In this document: positions 8,280 to 16,988 of the stretch, in pieces
How the letters are laid out: each line of letters begins with the position of its first letter
Numbering within the stretch: position 1 is the first letter of the stretch
Origin: Maccoyibacter intestinihominis
GTDB lineage: Bacteria > Bacillota > Clostridia > Lachnospirales > Lachnospiraceae
NCBI RefSeq assembly: GCF_040096355.1
Contig: NZ_JBBMEX010000005.1
Location: 62,001-126,000 of the forward strand
Direction of reading: 5' to 3'
Length of the DNA stretch: 64,000 nucleotides
The notes under the pieces: generated by a model
The model's database searches: none
What the model was told of the DNA's origin: nothing
The model's input: only the letters and a program-made list of their open reading frames with translations
Translations under genes and position numbers: made by a program

Positions 8280-8930
8280 ATGCAGCAGCAGTTTGACGAA
8301 GGCGTCGACAGTTGGAAAAGTGTCATGTTCCTTTATAACTCAGCATTAAAAGAAGTCAGTACAAAACTGGAGATTTTGAACGATGAATTTCAGTATGTAC
8401 ATCAGTATAACCCGATCGAGTACATAAAATCCCGTATCAAATCCCCGGAGAGTATCGTAAAAAAATTAAAAAAGAACGGATATGAATCATCCATACAAAA
8501 TATGGTAAATTATGTAAACGATATTGCGGGAATCCGTATCGTCTGCTCCTTTACATCAGACATCTACCGGATGGCGGAGATGATCGGAAAGCAGAACGAT
8601 CTGACCGTAGTGTCTATCAAAGATTATATCAAGAATCCAAAACAGAGCGGCTATAAGAGCTATCACATGCTTGTGACGGTACCGATCTTTATGTCGGACA
8701 GAGTCATTGATACCAAAGTAGAGATACAGATCCGTACGATCGCCATGGATTTCTGGGCAAGTTTAGAGCATAAAATCTATTACAAATTTGAAGGAAACGC
8801 ACCGGAATACATCAGCCGTGAACTGAGAGAGTGTTCCGGTATCGTATCCGTTTTAGATGATAAAATGTTGTCCTTAAATGAGGCAATCCTAAAGGCAAAA
8901 GCCGAAGCAGAACACGAAGCAAAGAGTTAA
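8280..8930 (+). CDS. relQ: Small alarmone synthetase (RelQ/YjbM-type GTP pyrophosphokinase)
   Basis: 216 residues from ATG 8280, after GGAGG at 8264-8268; the frame runs open further upstream but through the folded leader. It is a single RelA/SpoT synthetase domain without HD, TGS or ACT domains. Visible motifs include IKSRIKSPESIVKKLKK, DIAGIRIVC, SGYKSYHM and the hallmark VEIQIRTIAMDFWASLEHKI. It transfers pyrophosphate from ATP to GTP/GDP to make (p)ppGpp, and RelQ proteins form tetramers. The long bifunctional Rel is also present (46582-48888). The folded leader suggests regulated expression. Confidence 0.92.
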   Translation: MQQQFDEGVDSWKSVMFLYNSALKEVSTKLEILNDEFQYVHQYNPIEYIKSRIKSPESIVKKLKKNGYESSIQNMVNYVNDIAGIRIVCSFTSDIYRMAEMIGKQNDLTVVSIKDYIKNPKQSGYKSYHMLVTVPIFMSDRVIDTKVEIQIRTIAMDFWASLEHKIYYKFEGNAPEYISRELRECSGIVSVLDDKMLSLNEAILKAKAEAEHEAKS

Positions 8931-8982
8931 GGATGTTCTAATCAGTCCCACCCGGCATATATATGTAGGGGAGGGAAAAGAT

Positions 8983-9342
8983 ATGGAGCGTAAATCTTTT
9001 AAGTGGATGATCGTGGATCTGATGTTCATGTACATCGTGACCGGACTCGGGCTGATCCTCATGGCATTTTTAATGGAAAAGTTTCAGTTGAACGGAACAT
9101 TTGTAGAAGTAGGGGTTACGGTGATCTATGTGGTATCAGGGATCGCAGGCGGATTGATCGCAGGAAAAAAGATGAAGAGAAAAAAATTCCTGTGGGGACT
9201 GTTATTAGGAAGCCTGTACTTTTTGATCTTGTTTGCCGTATCGGCAGCATTGGCCGGAAGGCTTCCGAAAGATCTGGTACATATGGGAACGACACTTGGG
9301 ATCTGTATGGCGGCAGGAACACTTGGGGGCATGATGAGTTAA
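8983..9342 (+). CDS. Small four-helix membrane protein (TIGR04086-like)
   Basis: 119 residues with a GGGGAGGG ribosome site and four hydrophobic segments (about 10-32, 43-60, 68-88, 98-118), rich in glycine. The size and its position directly before the SCIFF precursor gene resemble the uncharacterised TIGR04086 membrane family found in clostridia. No catalytic motif is visible and the function is unknown. Confidence 0.75.
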   Translation: MERKSFKWMIVDLMFMYIVTGLGLILMAFLMEKFQLNGTFVEVGVTVIYVVSGIAGGLIAGKKMKRKKFLWGLLLGSLYFLILFAVSAALAGRLPKDLVHMGTTLGICMAAGTLGGMMS

Positions 9343-9350
9343 AAAATGCT

Positions 9351-9378
9351 TTTCAACTGAAAAATATTATGCTATAAT
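9351..9378 (+). promoter_or_regulatory. Promoter of the SCIFF peptide gene
   Basis: Extended -10 TGCTATAAT (-10 hexamer 9373-9378) with a weak TTTCAA-like -35 at 9351-9356. It starts about 70 bases before the scfA ATG. Confidence 0.6.
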
Positions 9379-9447
9379 GTCAAAAGATATTTTATTTTCG
9401 GGAAGCGAGAAGCAGATAACCGGAGAAATTTGAAAGGAGATTTCATT

Positions 9448-9591
9448 ATGAAACACATAAAGACATTAAATACAAAAAAATTACAGAACACAGTAAAAAA
9501 AGGCGGATGTGGCGAGTGTCAGACATCCTGTCAGTCTGCATGTAAGACATCCTGTACCGTAGGAAACCAGACTTGTGAGCAGAGCAAATAG
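9448..9591 (+). CDS. scfA: SCIFF ranthipeptide precursor (six cysteines in forty-five)
   Basis: 47 residues, ATG 9448 with AAAGGAGA upstream, TAG at 9589-9591. It begins MKHIKTLNTKKLQNTVKKGG, a conserved leader, then six Cys at positions 21, 24, 28, 32, 36 and 43 with Thr/Ser between them. SCIFF precursors are modified by the neighbouring radical SAM/SPASM enzyme, which links Cys sulfur to a Thr side-chain carbon. The mature role is unsettled; regulation or cell-density signalling has been suggested for ranthipeptides. The maturase gene starts 110 bases downstream. Confidence 0.95.
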   Translation: MKHIKTLNTKKLQNTVKKGGCGECQTSCQSACKTSCTVGNQTCEQSK

Positions 9592-9623
9592 TCCGTACAA
9601 AATCATAGATACATGGTATGAAC

Positions 9624-9647
9624 GACCGTTCGCAGTTGCGTGCGGTC
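9624..9647 (+). promoter_or_regulatory. Hairpin between precursor and maturase genes
   Basis: GACCG (9624-9628) pairs with CGGTC (9643-9647), continued by CGCA/TGCG after a 2x2 internal loop. There is no long T run, so partial termination or a 3' stability element fits better than a full stop. It would give more peptide than enzyme. Confidence 0.4.
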
Positions 9648-9700
9648 ATTTGTGCGTTATATAAAGATGAAAAAAGTAACAGGAAAGAGAGGACTATCAG

Positions 9701-11062
9701 GTGGTTCATCAGTATATCAATAATGGTTATCACATTGTGTTAGATGTGAATAGCGGAGCCATTCATGTTGTAGACGAAGTGGTATATGATGTGATTCCGT
9801 TATTTGAGAAACACAGCAGTGAAGAGATAACAGGTCTGCTTCGTGAAAAATACAGCGAAGAAGAAATCCGTGAGGCTGTGGAAGAGGTTGCCCAGCTTAA
9901 AAAAGAGGGAAGTCTGTTTACACCGGACACCTACGAGGCACCGCTGATCGATTTTAAGAAACGTCCAACCGTGGTAAAAGCACTCTGTTTACATATTGCA
10001 CATGACTGCAATCTGGCATGCCGCTACTGTTTTGCGGAAGAGGGCGAATATCATGGAAGAAGAGCGCTGATGTCATATGAGACAGGAAAAGCTGCATTGG
10101 ATTTTCTGATCGCAAATTCGGGAAGCAGAAGGAATTTAGAGGTGGATTTTTTCGGCGGAGAACCGCTGATGAATTTTGAGGTAGTAAAACAGTTAGTAGC
10201 TTACGGAAGAGAGCAGGAAAAACTGCATGACAAGCATTTCCGTTTTACCTTAACAACCAACGGCGTACTTTTAAATGACGATATCATGGAATTTGCCAAC
10301 CGTGAAATGGACAATGTGGTTTTAAGTATCGATGGACGTAAAGAGGTACATGACCATATGAGACCATTCCGAAAAGGAGCCGGAAGCTATGATCTGATCG
10401 TGCCGAAGTTCCAGAAGTTTGCTAAGAGCAGAAATCAGGAGAAATATTATGTGCGTGGTACCTATACACATTTCAACACAGATTTTTCCAAAGACGTGCT
10501 TCATTTAGCGGACTTGGGATTTAAGCAGATTTCCGTAGAGCCGGTGGTGGCAGAAGAGACGGACGATTACGCGATCAAAGAAGAAGATTTACCGGTACTT
10601 TTTAAAGAATATGATGATTTAGCAGCAGAGATGGTAAGAAGAAATAAAGCCGGAAACGGATTCAACTTTTTCCATTTTATGATCGATTTAGAAGGCGGTC
10701 CGTGTGTCTATAAACGCCTTTCCGGTTGTGGTTCCGGTACAGAGTATTTAGCAGTGACACCATGGGGAGATTTATATCCGTGTCATCAATTTGTCGGTAA
10801 TGAGAAGTTTTTAATGGGAAATGTACATGACGGCGTAGTGAACACCGGACTTCAGGAAGAGTTCAAGTGCTGTAATGTATATGCGAAAGAAAAATGCCGT
10901 GACTGCTTCGCAAGATTTTACTGCAGCGGCGGTTGTGCGGCAAATGCATACAATTTCCATGGAGATATATTAAAAACCTATGAAACAGGCTGTGAATTAC
11001 AGAAAAAGCGTGTAGAGTGTGCGATCATGATAAAAGCAGCCATGGCAGAACAAGAAGATTAA
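9701..11062 (+). CDS. scfB: SCIFF maturase, radical SAM/SPASM thioether-forming enzyme
   Basis: 453 residues from GTG 9701 (GAGAGG upstream). Residues 1-85 form a PqqD-like peptide-binding region. The radical SAM cluster motif CNLACRYC uses Cys 103, 107 and 110. FFGGEPLMN is the SAM-binding GGE motif. The C-terminal SPASM region carries many cysteines (from GCGSGTEYLAVTPWGDLYPC to CRDCFARFYCSGGCAAN) for two auxiliary Fe-S clusters. It acts on the ScfA peptide in the cytoplasm. secDF follows after 13 bases, a clostridial arrangement that suggests shared transcription. Confidence 0.96.
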   Translation: MVHQYINNGYHIVLDVNSGAIHVVDEVVYDVIPLFEKHSSEEITGLLREKYSEEEIREAVEEVAQLKKEGSLFTPDTYEAPLIDFKKRPTVVKALCLHIAHDCNLACRYCFAEEGEYHGRRALMSYETGKAALDFLIANSGSRRNLEVDFFGGEPLMNFEVVKQLVAYGREQEKLHDKHFRFTLTTNGVLLNDDIMEFANREMDNVVLSIDGRKEVHDHMRPFRKGAGSYDLIVPKFQKFAKSRNQEKYYVRGTYTHFNTDFSKDVLHLADLGFKQISVEPVVAEETDDYAIKEEDLPVLFKEYDDLAAEMVRRNKAGNGFNFFHFMIDLEGGPCVYKRLSGCGSGTEYLAVTPWGDLYPCHQFVGNEKFLMGNVHDGVVNTGLQEEFKCCNVYAKEKCRDCFARFYCSGGCAANAYNFHGDILKTYETGCELQKKRVECAIMIKAAMAEQED

Positions 11063-11075
11063 GAGAGGAAAAGAA

Positions 11076-13232
11076 ATGAAAAACATGAAAAAGAGCAGAG
11101 GGATCATCACTCTCATTCTCGTACTCGGAATTTTAGCCGGTCTGTGCTATTATTCCGCAACCATTATTTCTTCGACCGGAGTAGGAGAAGACCGGAGCAT
11201 TAACCTCGGTCTGGATTTAGCAGGTGGTGTATCCATTACCTATCAGGTAGTCGGAGACAAGCCGACCGATGAACAGTTAGACGATACCGTCTATAAGTTA
11301 CAGAAACGTGTGGAAGGCTACAGTACGGAAGCACAGGTATACAAAGTCGGAGATGACCGTATTTCCGTTGAGATTCCGGGAGTCAGCGATGCAAACAAGA
11401 TTTTAGAGGAACTCGGAAAACCGGGAACTTTGGAATTCCAGACAGAAGATGGTAAGACCTTCATGGATGGATCTGCAGTTGCGCAGGCAAAAGCAGCAAC
11501 CATTACAAATGATACCGGAAACAAAGAAAATATCGTAGAGCTGACCTTAACCGATGAAGGAGCAAAGACATTTGCAGAGGTCACATCCGCAAACGTCGGA
11601 AAAGCACTTCCGATCGTTTACGATGATGAAGTCATCAGTTATCCGACCGTACAGCAGGCAATTACCGGAGGAACTGCACAGATTTCCGGAATGGCAAACT
11701 ATGAAGAGGCAGAGTCCTTAGCTTCCCAGATCAGAATCGGTTCCCTTTCCCTAAAGTTAGAGGAGATGCGTTCCGAGGTAGTAGGTGCACAGCTTGGAGA
11801 AGAAGCAATTTCAAGCAGTTTGAAGGCAGCAGCGATCGGTCTTGTGATCGTTATGATCTTTATGATCGTGCAGTACTTAGTACCTGGTGTGGTAGCCGCA
11901 TTTGCACTTGCAATCTATACGACATTAGTGATCGCGACCTTATATCTGTTTGAGATTACCCTGACCTTACCGGGTATTGCCGGAATTATCCTTTCTATTG
12001 GTATGGCGGTGGATGCGAATGTCATTATCTTTGCCCGTATCCGCGAAGAGATCGCAGATGGAAAGAGCGTGGCAACCGCAATTGAAACAGGTTTTGCAAG
12101 AGCACGTTCCGCGATCTTAGATGGAAATATTACAACATTGATCGCAGCAGCAGTTCTTGGACTTCGCGGTTCCGGTACCGTAAAAGGATTTGCTTCTACA
12201 TTAGCGATCGGTATTATCCTTTCAATGTTTACCTGTATGGTAGTTACGAAGGTGCTGATGCATGCAGTTTATGCGATCGGTGTCCGTGATGCGAAATTCT
12301 ATGGTAAGGCAAAAGAACGTAAGCCATTTGATTTTGTCGGAAAGACAGGAATCTTTATTGCAATCTCCTGTGCGATCATCGTGTGTGGCTGTGTAGGAGT
12401 AGGCATGCACAAATCAAGTGATGGAACCATTTTAAATTACAGTCTGGAGTTTAAGGGTGGAACGTCTACCGCAGTTGTGATGGATAAACAGTATTCCATC
12501 AAAGAGATTGATAAAGAGATCGTTCCTCTAGTAGAAAAAATTACAGGCGACGGTAACGTACAGGCACAGGCAGTCGAGGGTACCAAGCAGATCATCATCA
12601 AGACCCGTACGCTGTCACTGGAAGAGAGAACAAAGTTAGAAAAGACCATGACCAAGAATTTTGGCGTGGATAAAAAAGATATTACATCCGAAAGTATCAG
12701 TTCCACCGTCAGCAATGAGATGAAGACCGATGCGATCGTAGCAGTTGTGATCGCAACGATCTGTATGCTGCTCTATATCTGGTTCCGGTTCAAGGATGTA
12801 CGTTTTGCGGGAAGTGCGGTAATTGCACTGAGCCACGATGTTATCATGGTATTTATCTGTTATGTGTTAGCATGGATTTCCGTAGGAAATACCTTTATTG
12901 CATGTATGTTAACGATTATCGGTTACTCGATCAATAATACGATCGTTATCTTTGACCGTATCCGTGATGCATTGAAAAAACATCATGCACAGACAAAGGC
13001 AGCATACAAAGAGATCGTCAACAAGAGTATCGCACAGACCATGTCAAGAAGTGTGAATACTTCCATTACAACCTTTGTTATGGTATTAGTTCTTTATATT
13101 ATGGGTGTAACCTCTATCCGTGAGTTTGCACTGCCATTGATGGTAGGACTTTTAGCAGGTACTTATTCTTCTATTTGTCTTGCGAGTGAGATCTGGTATC
13201 TGTTGCGTACGAAAGGTATGAAGAAAGAATAA
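11076..13232 (+). CDS. secDF: Fused protein-export membrane protein SecDF
   Basis: 718 residues: the SecD half first (LGLDLAGGVSITYQV near 45-60, periplasmic P1 region, then helices with PGIAGIILSIGMAVDANVIIFARI), then the SecF half (YSLEFKGGTS and YSINNTIVIFDRIRD). It is an RND-fold proton-driven motor that pulls proteins released from SecYEG across the membrane. The single-chain form is common in Firmicutes. The start lies 13 bases after scfB. Confidence 0.95.
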   Translation: MKNMKKSRGIITLILVLGILAGLCYYSATIISSTGVGEDRSINLGLDLAGGVSITYQVVGDKPTDEQLDDTVYKLQKRVEGYSTEAQVYKVGDDRISVEIPGVSDANKILEELGKPGTLEFQTEDGKTFMDGSAVAQAKAATITNDTGNKENIVELTLTDEGAKTFAEVTSANVGKALPIVYDDEVISYPTVQQAITGGTAQISGMANYEEAESLASQIRIGSLSLKLEEMRSEVVGAQLGEEAISSSLKAAAIGLVIVMIFMIVQYLVPGVVAAFALAIYTTLVIATLYLFEITLTLPGIAGIILSIGMAVDANVIIFARIREEIADGKSVATAIETGFARARSAILDGNITTLIAAAVLGLRGSGTVKGFASTLAIGIILSMFTCMVVTKVLMHAVYAIGVRDAKFYGKAKERKPFDFVGKTGIFIAISCAIIVCGCVGVGMHKSSDGTILNYSLEFKGGTSTAVVMDKQYSIKEIDKEIVPLVEKITGDGNVQAQAVEGTKQIIIKTRTLSLEERTKLEKTMTKNFGVDKKDITSESISSTVSNEMKTDAIVAVVIATICMLLYIWFRFKDVRFAGSAVIALSHDVIMVFICYVLAWISVGNTFIACMLTIIGYSINNTIVIFDRIRDALKKHHAQTKAAYKEIVNKSIAQTMSRSVNTSITTFVMVLVLYIMGVTSIREFALPLMVGLLAGTYSSICLASEIWYLLRTKGMKKE

Positions 13233-13233
13233 T

Positions 13234-13491
13234 ATGTGGTGGTATCTGGCAGTGATGAATACTTTGGGATTTGCACTGATGGGACTGGATAAAAAAAGAG
13301 CCGGGGAACATCAGTGGAGGATCTCAGAGCGAACATTATTCTTAGTGGCGGCCTTAGGCGGAAGCGTGGGGAGCTGGCTTGGAATGTATATTTTTCACCA
13401 CAAAACAAAGCACTGGTATTTCGTGATCGGAATACCGGTGATTTTTGTATTGCAAAACATTTTGTGGTACTTTATAATGATGAATAGTTAA
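13234..13491 (+). CDS. DUF1294 small membrane protein
   Basis: 85 residues, ATG one base after the secDF stop, so probably translationally coupled. It has three hydrophobic segments and the DUF1294 pattern MGLDKKRA, RISERTL, GGSVGSWLGMYIFHHKTKHW. The function of the family is not known to me; N-terminal cold-shock domain fusions occur in relatives, but not here. Confidence 0.85.
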   Translation: MWWYLAVMNTLGFALMGLDKKRAGEHQWRISERTLFLVAALGGSVGSWLGMYIFHHKTKHWYFVIGIPVIFVLQNILWYFIMMNS

Positions 13492-13529
13492 AGCCAAAAC
13501 AAGACAAATCAATGATGGAGGATGAATGA

Positions 13530-14768
13530 ATGAATTTACTTCAGGAAGTACAGGCAGTAGACCGTGAGGTAGCAGATGCTATTACAGCAGAAATGGAGAG
13601 ACAGAACAGTCATATTGAACTGATCGCATCCGAGAACTGGGTAAGTCCGGCAGTGATGGAGGCAATGGGAAGTATTTTAACCAATAAATACGCAGAAGGA
13701 TATCCGGGAAAAAGATATTATGGCGGATGTGAATGTGTGGATATTGTAGAAAATCTTGCAATTGAACGTGCAAAAGAGCTGTTTGGCTGTGAATATGTCA
13801 ATGTACAGCCACATTCAGGAGCACAGGCAAATATGGCAGTACAGTTTGCAATGCTGACACCTGGCGATACGGTTATGGGAATGAACTTAGACCATGGCGG
13901 TCACCTGACACACGGAAGTCCGGTGAATTTTTCCGGAAAATACTTCAATATTGTACCTTATGGAGTAAACGATGAAGGTGTCATCGATTATGATAGAGTC
14001 ATGGAAATTGCAATGGAGTGCAAGCCGAAGCTGATCATTGCAGGTGCAAGTGCTTATGCAAGAGTTATTGATTTTAAGAAATTCAGAGAGATCGCAGATG
14101 CATGCGGCGCATATCTGATGGTAGATATGGCACATATTGCAGGTTTAGTAGCAGCAGGACTGCATCCAAGCCCGATCCCATATGCAGACGTAGTAACCAC
14201 GACCACACATAAGACACTGCGCGGACCAAGAGGCGGTATGATCTTAGCAAGTGCAGAGTCCAATGAGAAGTTCAACTTTAACAAAGCGATCTTTCCGGGA
14301 ACCCAGGGTGGCCCTCTAATGCATGTGATCGCAGCAAAAGCAGTATGTTTTAAAGAAGCATTACAGCCGGAGTTCAAGGCATATCAGCAGGGAATCATCG
14401 ACAATGCACAGGCGCTCTGCAAAGGTCTGATAGACAGAGATATCAAGATCGTTTCCGGAGGAACAGACAACCATCTGATGTTAGTCGATTTAACGAACTA
14501 TGACCTGACAGGAAAGGCAGTGGAGAAATTATTAGATTCCGTAAATATTACATGTAATAAAAATACGATCCCAAATGATCCGAAGTCTCCATTTGTAACA
14601 AGCGGTATCCGTTTAGGAACAGCATCCGTAACCTCCCGTGGCATGAAAACAGAGGATATGGATGACATTGCAGAGGCAATCGCACTGATGATCAAAAATG
14701 GTGAGGACTCCGCAGAAGAGGTCAAAGCCATTGTGAAAAAACTGACTGATAAATATCCGTTAAAATAA
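13530..14768 (+). CDS. glyA: Serine hydroxymethyltransferase
   Basis: 412 residues, normal for bacterial GlyA. It is a PLP enzyme interconverting serine and glycine with tetrahydrofolate, the main source of one-carbon units. Visible are the N-terminal HIELIASENWVSPAV, YAEGYPGKRYYGGCE, and the PLP-lysine motif TTTTHKTLRGPRGG. The ATG is 7 bases after GGAGGA. An intrinsic terminator or hairpin lies about 50 bases after the stop. Confidence 0.97.
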   Translation: MNLLQEVQAVDREVADAITAEMERQNSHIELIASENWVSPAVMEAMGSILTNKYAEGYPGKRYYGGCECVDIVENLAIERAKELFGCEYVNVQPHSGAQANMAVQFAMLTPGDTVMGMNLDHGGHLTHGSPVNFSGKYFNIVPYGVNDEGVIDYDRVMEIAMECKPKLIIAGASAYARVIDFKKFREIADACGAYLMVDMAHIAGLVAAGLHPSPIPYADVVTTTTHKTLRGPRGGMILASAESNEKFNFNKAIFPGTQGGPLMHVIAAKAVCFKEALQPEFKAYQQGIIDNAQALCKGLIDRDIKIVSGGTDNHLMLVDLTNYDLTGKAVEKLLDSVNITCNKNTIPNDPKSPFVTSGIRLGTASVTSRGMKTEDMDDIAEAIALMIKNGEDSAEEVKAIVKKLTDKYPLK

Positions 14769-14810
14769 TTCTTAAGAATTTTATAAAATCGAGAAAATAC
14801 AAAAAAGACA

Positions 14811-14819
14811 TGCTATAAT
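14811..14819 (+). promoter_or_regulatory. Extended -10 promoter upstream of the MacB-type export operon
   Basis: TGCTATAAT (hexamer 14814-14819) without a clear -35. The predicted start falls inside the hairpin that begins at 14818. Confidence 0.45.
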
Positions 14820-14849
14820 GAGCACAAATTGATTTTTGTGCTCATTTTA
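14818..14849 (+). terminator. Hairpin after glyA (terminator or start-proximal hairpin)
   Basis: ATGAGCACAAA (14818-14828) pairs perfectly with TTTGTGCTCAT (14835-14845), then TTTT. It can end glyA transcripts. For transcripts from the promoter at 14811 it would lie at the 5' end. Confidence 0.7.
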
Positions 14850-14891
14850 AATTATGACATGATAAAAAATCAGAGTATTCAGGAGGCTAGA

Positions 14892-16292
14892 ATGGATAAG
14901 AAGAAAAAAATTATTATCGGTGTTGTGATCGCCGTGGTTGCCGTAGCGGCAGTCATTCTAAGTATCGTATTGGCAAAAGGCGGCGGAAAAAAAGCGAAAG
15001 ATAAAGTGTATGTGGAAAAAGTCAAGACAATCTGCGGCAATGATGCGGGGACAACGAACCGTTTTTCCGGTGTGGTAGAGGCACAGGACAGCTGGAAGAT
15101 CAAACTGGATGGCGATAAAAAGGTCAAAGAGGTATTTGTCAAAGTCGGAGATGAGGTCAAGGAAGGAGATCAGCTCTTTTCCTATGATATGGACGAGACA
15201 AATTCACAGATCGAGCAGGCAAATCTCGAATTAGAGAGTATCACAAACGAGATTAACGATTACAACAGTCAGATCGCAACCTTAAGTGCAGAAAGAGATG
15301 CGGCACCGGAGGAAGCAAAGTTCGATTATACGACGCAGATCCAGAGTGTACAGAATGATTTAAAACAGTCTGAGTACAACCGAAAGAGCAAACAGCTTGA
15401 AATTGATAAAATGAAACAATCTCTTGGGGATGCCGTGGTAACGAGCAAAATGGCAGGTGTCGTAAAGACAGTCAGCAGCAGTAACGGCGATTCGGATGAC
15501 GGTTCTTCTGACGATGCATTTATGACCATCCTTGCGACCGGTTCCTATCGGGTAAAATGTATGATCAATGAGCAGAACATGTCTGAGATATCCGAGGGAG
15601 AGCAGATGCTGATCCACTCCAGAGTAGATGAAGATCAGACCTGGAACGGTACAATTTCAGGAATTGATATGGAATCGCCGCAGTCAAACGGTGACCAGTA
15701 CACGGACAGCAGTGATTCTTCCGATACCACAACCTCTTCAAAATATCCGTTCTATATTAATTTAGAAAATTCAGATGGAATGATGTTAGGACAGCATGTG
15801 TTTGCGGAAGCAGATCTGGGACAGGGACAGAAGAAAAAAGGTATCTGGCTTATGGAATCCTATATCGTAAAAGAAAAAAAGGAAGCCTATGTCTGGGCTG
15901 ATAACGGAAAGGGCAAGCTGGAAAAACGTAAGGTTGAGCTTGGAAAATATGACGAAGAACTTGGCGAGTACAAGATCAAATCCGGTCTGAAAAAAGATGA
16001 CTATATCGCATGGCCGATGGATGGCTTGTATGAAGGTGTAGAAGCAGTTAAGAATGAGAGCGAAGTAGATTATGATGCACCTTTATATAAGGATCAGCAG
16101 GACAGTACAGAACCGTACACAGAGGACAGTGCAGAGCCGGCAGATGATGCGGTCGAACCAATGAGTGGTACGGGACAGCCGGTTGATGGGGTCGAAGCGG
16201 AGCCGACGGAGGAAACGACAACGGAAGAAGACGGTGCAGCACAGGATGCAGAACAGCCGGTCGATGAGAATGAGACGAGTGGAGAGGAGTAA
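14892..16292 (+). CDS. Membrane-fusion (HlyD/MacA-like) adaptor protein 1 of export operon
   Basis: 466 residues from ATG 14892, after CAGGAGG; an in-frame TTG 63 bases upstream lies in the hairpin and is less likely. One N-terminal membrane helix (about 7-30) is followed by an external part with a biotinyl-lipoyl-like half (VKEVFVKVGDEVKEGDQLF), a coiled coil (about 100-180) and a beta-barrel. The last 65 residues are Asp/Glu/Thr/Pro-rich and probably disordered. It would link the MacB-type transporter to export outside the cell. A second adaptor is encoded two genes later. Confidence 0.85.
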   Translation: MDKKKKIIIGVVIAVVAVAAVILSIVLAKGGGKKAKDKVYVEKVKTICGNDAGTTNRFSGVVEAQDSWKIKLDGDKKVKEVFVKVGDEVKEGDQLFSYDMDETNSQIEQANLELESITNEINDYNSQIATLSAERDAAPEEAKFDYTTQIQSVQNDLKQSEYNRKSKQLEIDKMKQSLGDAVVTSKMAGVVKTVSSSNGDSDDGSSDDAFMTILATGSYRVKCMINEQNMSEISEGEQMLIHSRVDEDQTWNGTISGIDMESPQSNGDQYTDSSDSSDTTTSSKYPFYINLENSDGMMLGQHVFAEADLGQGQKKKGIWLMESYIVKEKKEAYVWADNGKGKLEKRKVELGKYDEELGEYKIKSGLKKDDYIAWPMDGLYEGVEAVKNESEVDYDAPLYKDQQDSTEPYTEDSAEPADDAVEPMSGTGQPVDGVEAEPTEETTTEEDGAAQDAEQPVDENETSGEE

Positions 16293-16298
16293 AAATCC

Positions 16299-16988
16299 AT
16301 GATATTGAACTTGGAACATATTTACAAAGATTATCAGCAGGATAAGCTGGTGGTCCCAGTATTAAAGGACGTCTGCTTACAGGTAGAAGAGGGTGAATAT
16401 GTGGCGATCATGGGACCGTCCGGTTCCGGAAAGACCACTCTGATGAATATCATCGGATGTTTAGATCAGCCTACTTCCGGAGTCTATGAATTTTCAGGCG
16501 AAAATATTTTATCCTATAAAGACAGGGAACTTGCAGCAGTGCGTTCTAAAAGCATAGGATTCGTATTTCAGAACTTCCAGTTACTGCCGAGGGCAACTGC
16601 TTTAGATAATGTTGCACTGCCTTTAAGCTATGCAGGCGTAAAACCAAAGGAACGAAAGGAGCGGGCATTTGTAGCATTAGAGCGTGTGGGTTTAGCAGAC
16701 CGTGCAGAGTTTCGCCCGAACCAGTTATCCGGTGGTCAGAAACAGAGAGTTGCCATCGCAAGAGCTGTAGTAAACGAGCCGAAGATCCTGCTTGCAGATG
16801 AACCGACCGGAGCATTGGATTCAAAATCGGGACAGCAGATCATGGAACTGTTTGAAAAATTAAATGAAGAAGGCGTAACGATCGTAATGATCACTCACGA
16901 TGCAAAGGTTGCACACCGTGCAAAACGGGTAGTTCACATCATAGACGGAGAACTGACCGAGGAAAAGGAGGAAGAGAAGGATGAATAA
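16299..16988 (+). CDS. MacB-type ABC transporter ATP-binding protein
   Basis: 229 residues. Walker A is GPSGSGKTT, the signature LSGGQKQR, Walker B ILLADEPTGALD, the switch histidine MITHD. This is the MacB/LolD subfamily that works with FtsX-like permeases. It starts 6 bases after adaptor 1 and overlaps adaptor 2 by 8 bases, so the four genes form one operon. Confidence 0.94.
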   Translation: MILNLEHIYKDYQQDKLVVPVLKDVCLQVEEGEYVAIMGPSGSGKTTLMNIIGCLDQPTSGVYEFSGENILSYKDRELAAVRSKSIGFVFQNFQLLPRATALDNVALPLSYAGVKPKERKERAFVALERVGLADRAEFRPNQLSGGQKQRVAIARAVVNEPKILLADEPTGALDSKSGQQIMELFEKLNEEGVTIVMITHDAKVAHRAKRVVHIIDGELTEEKEEEKDE

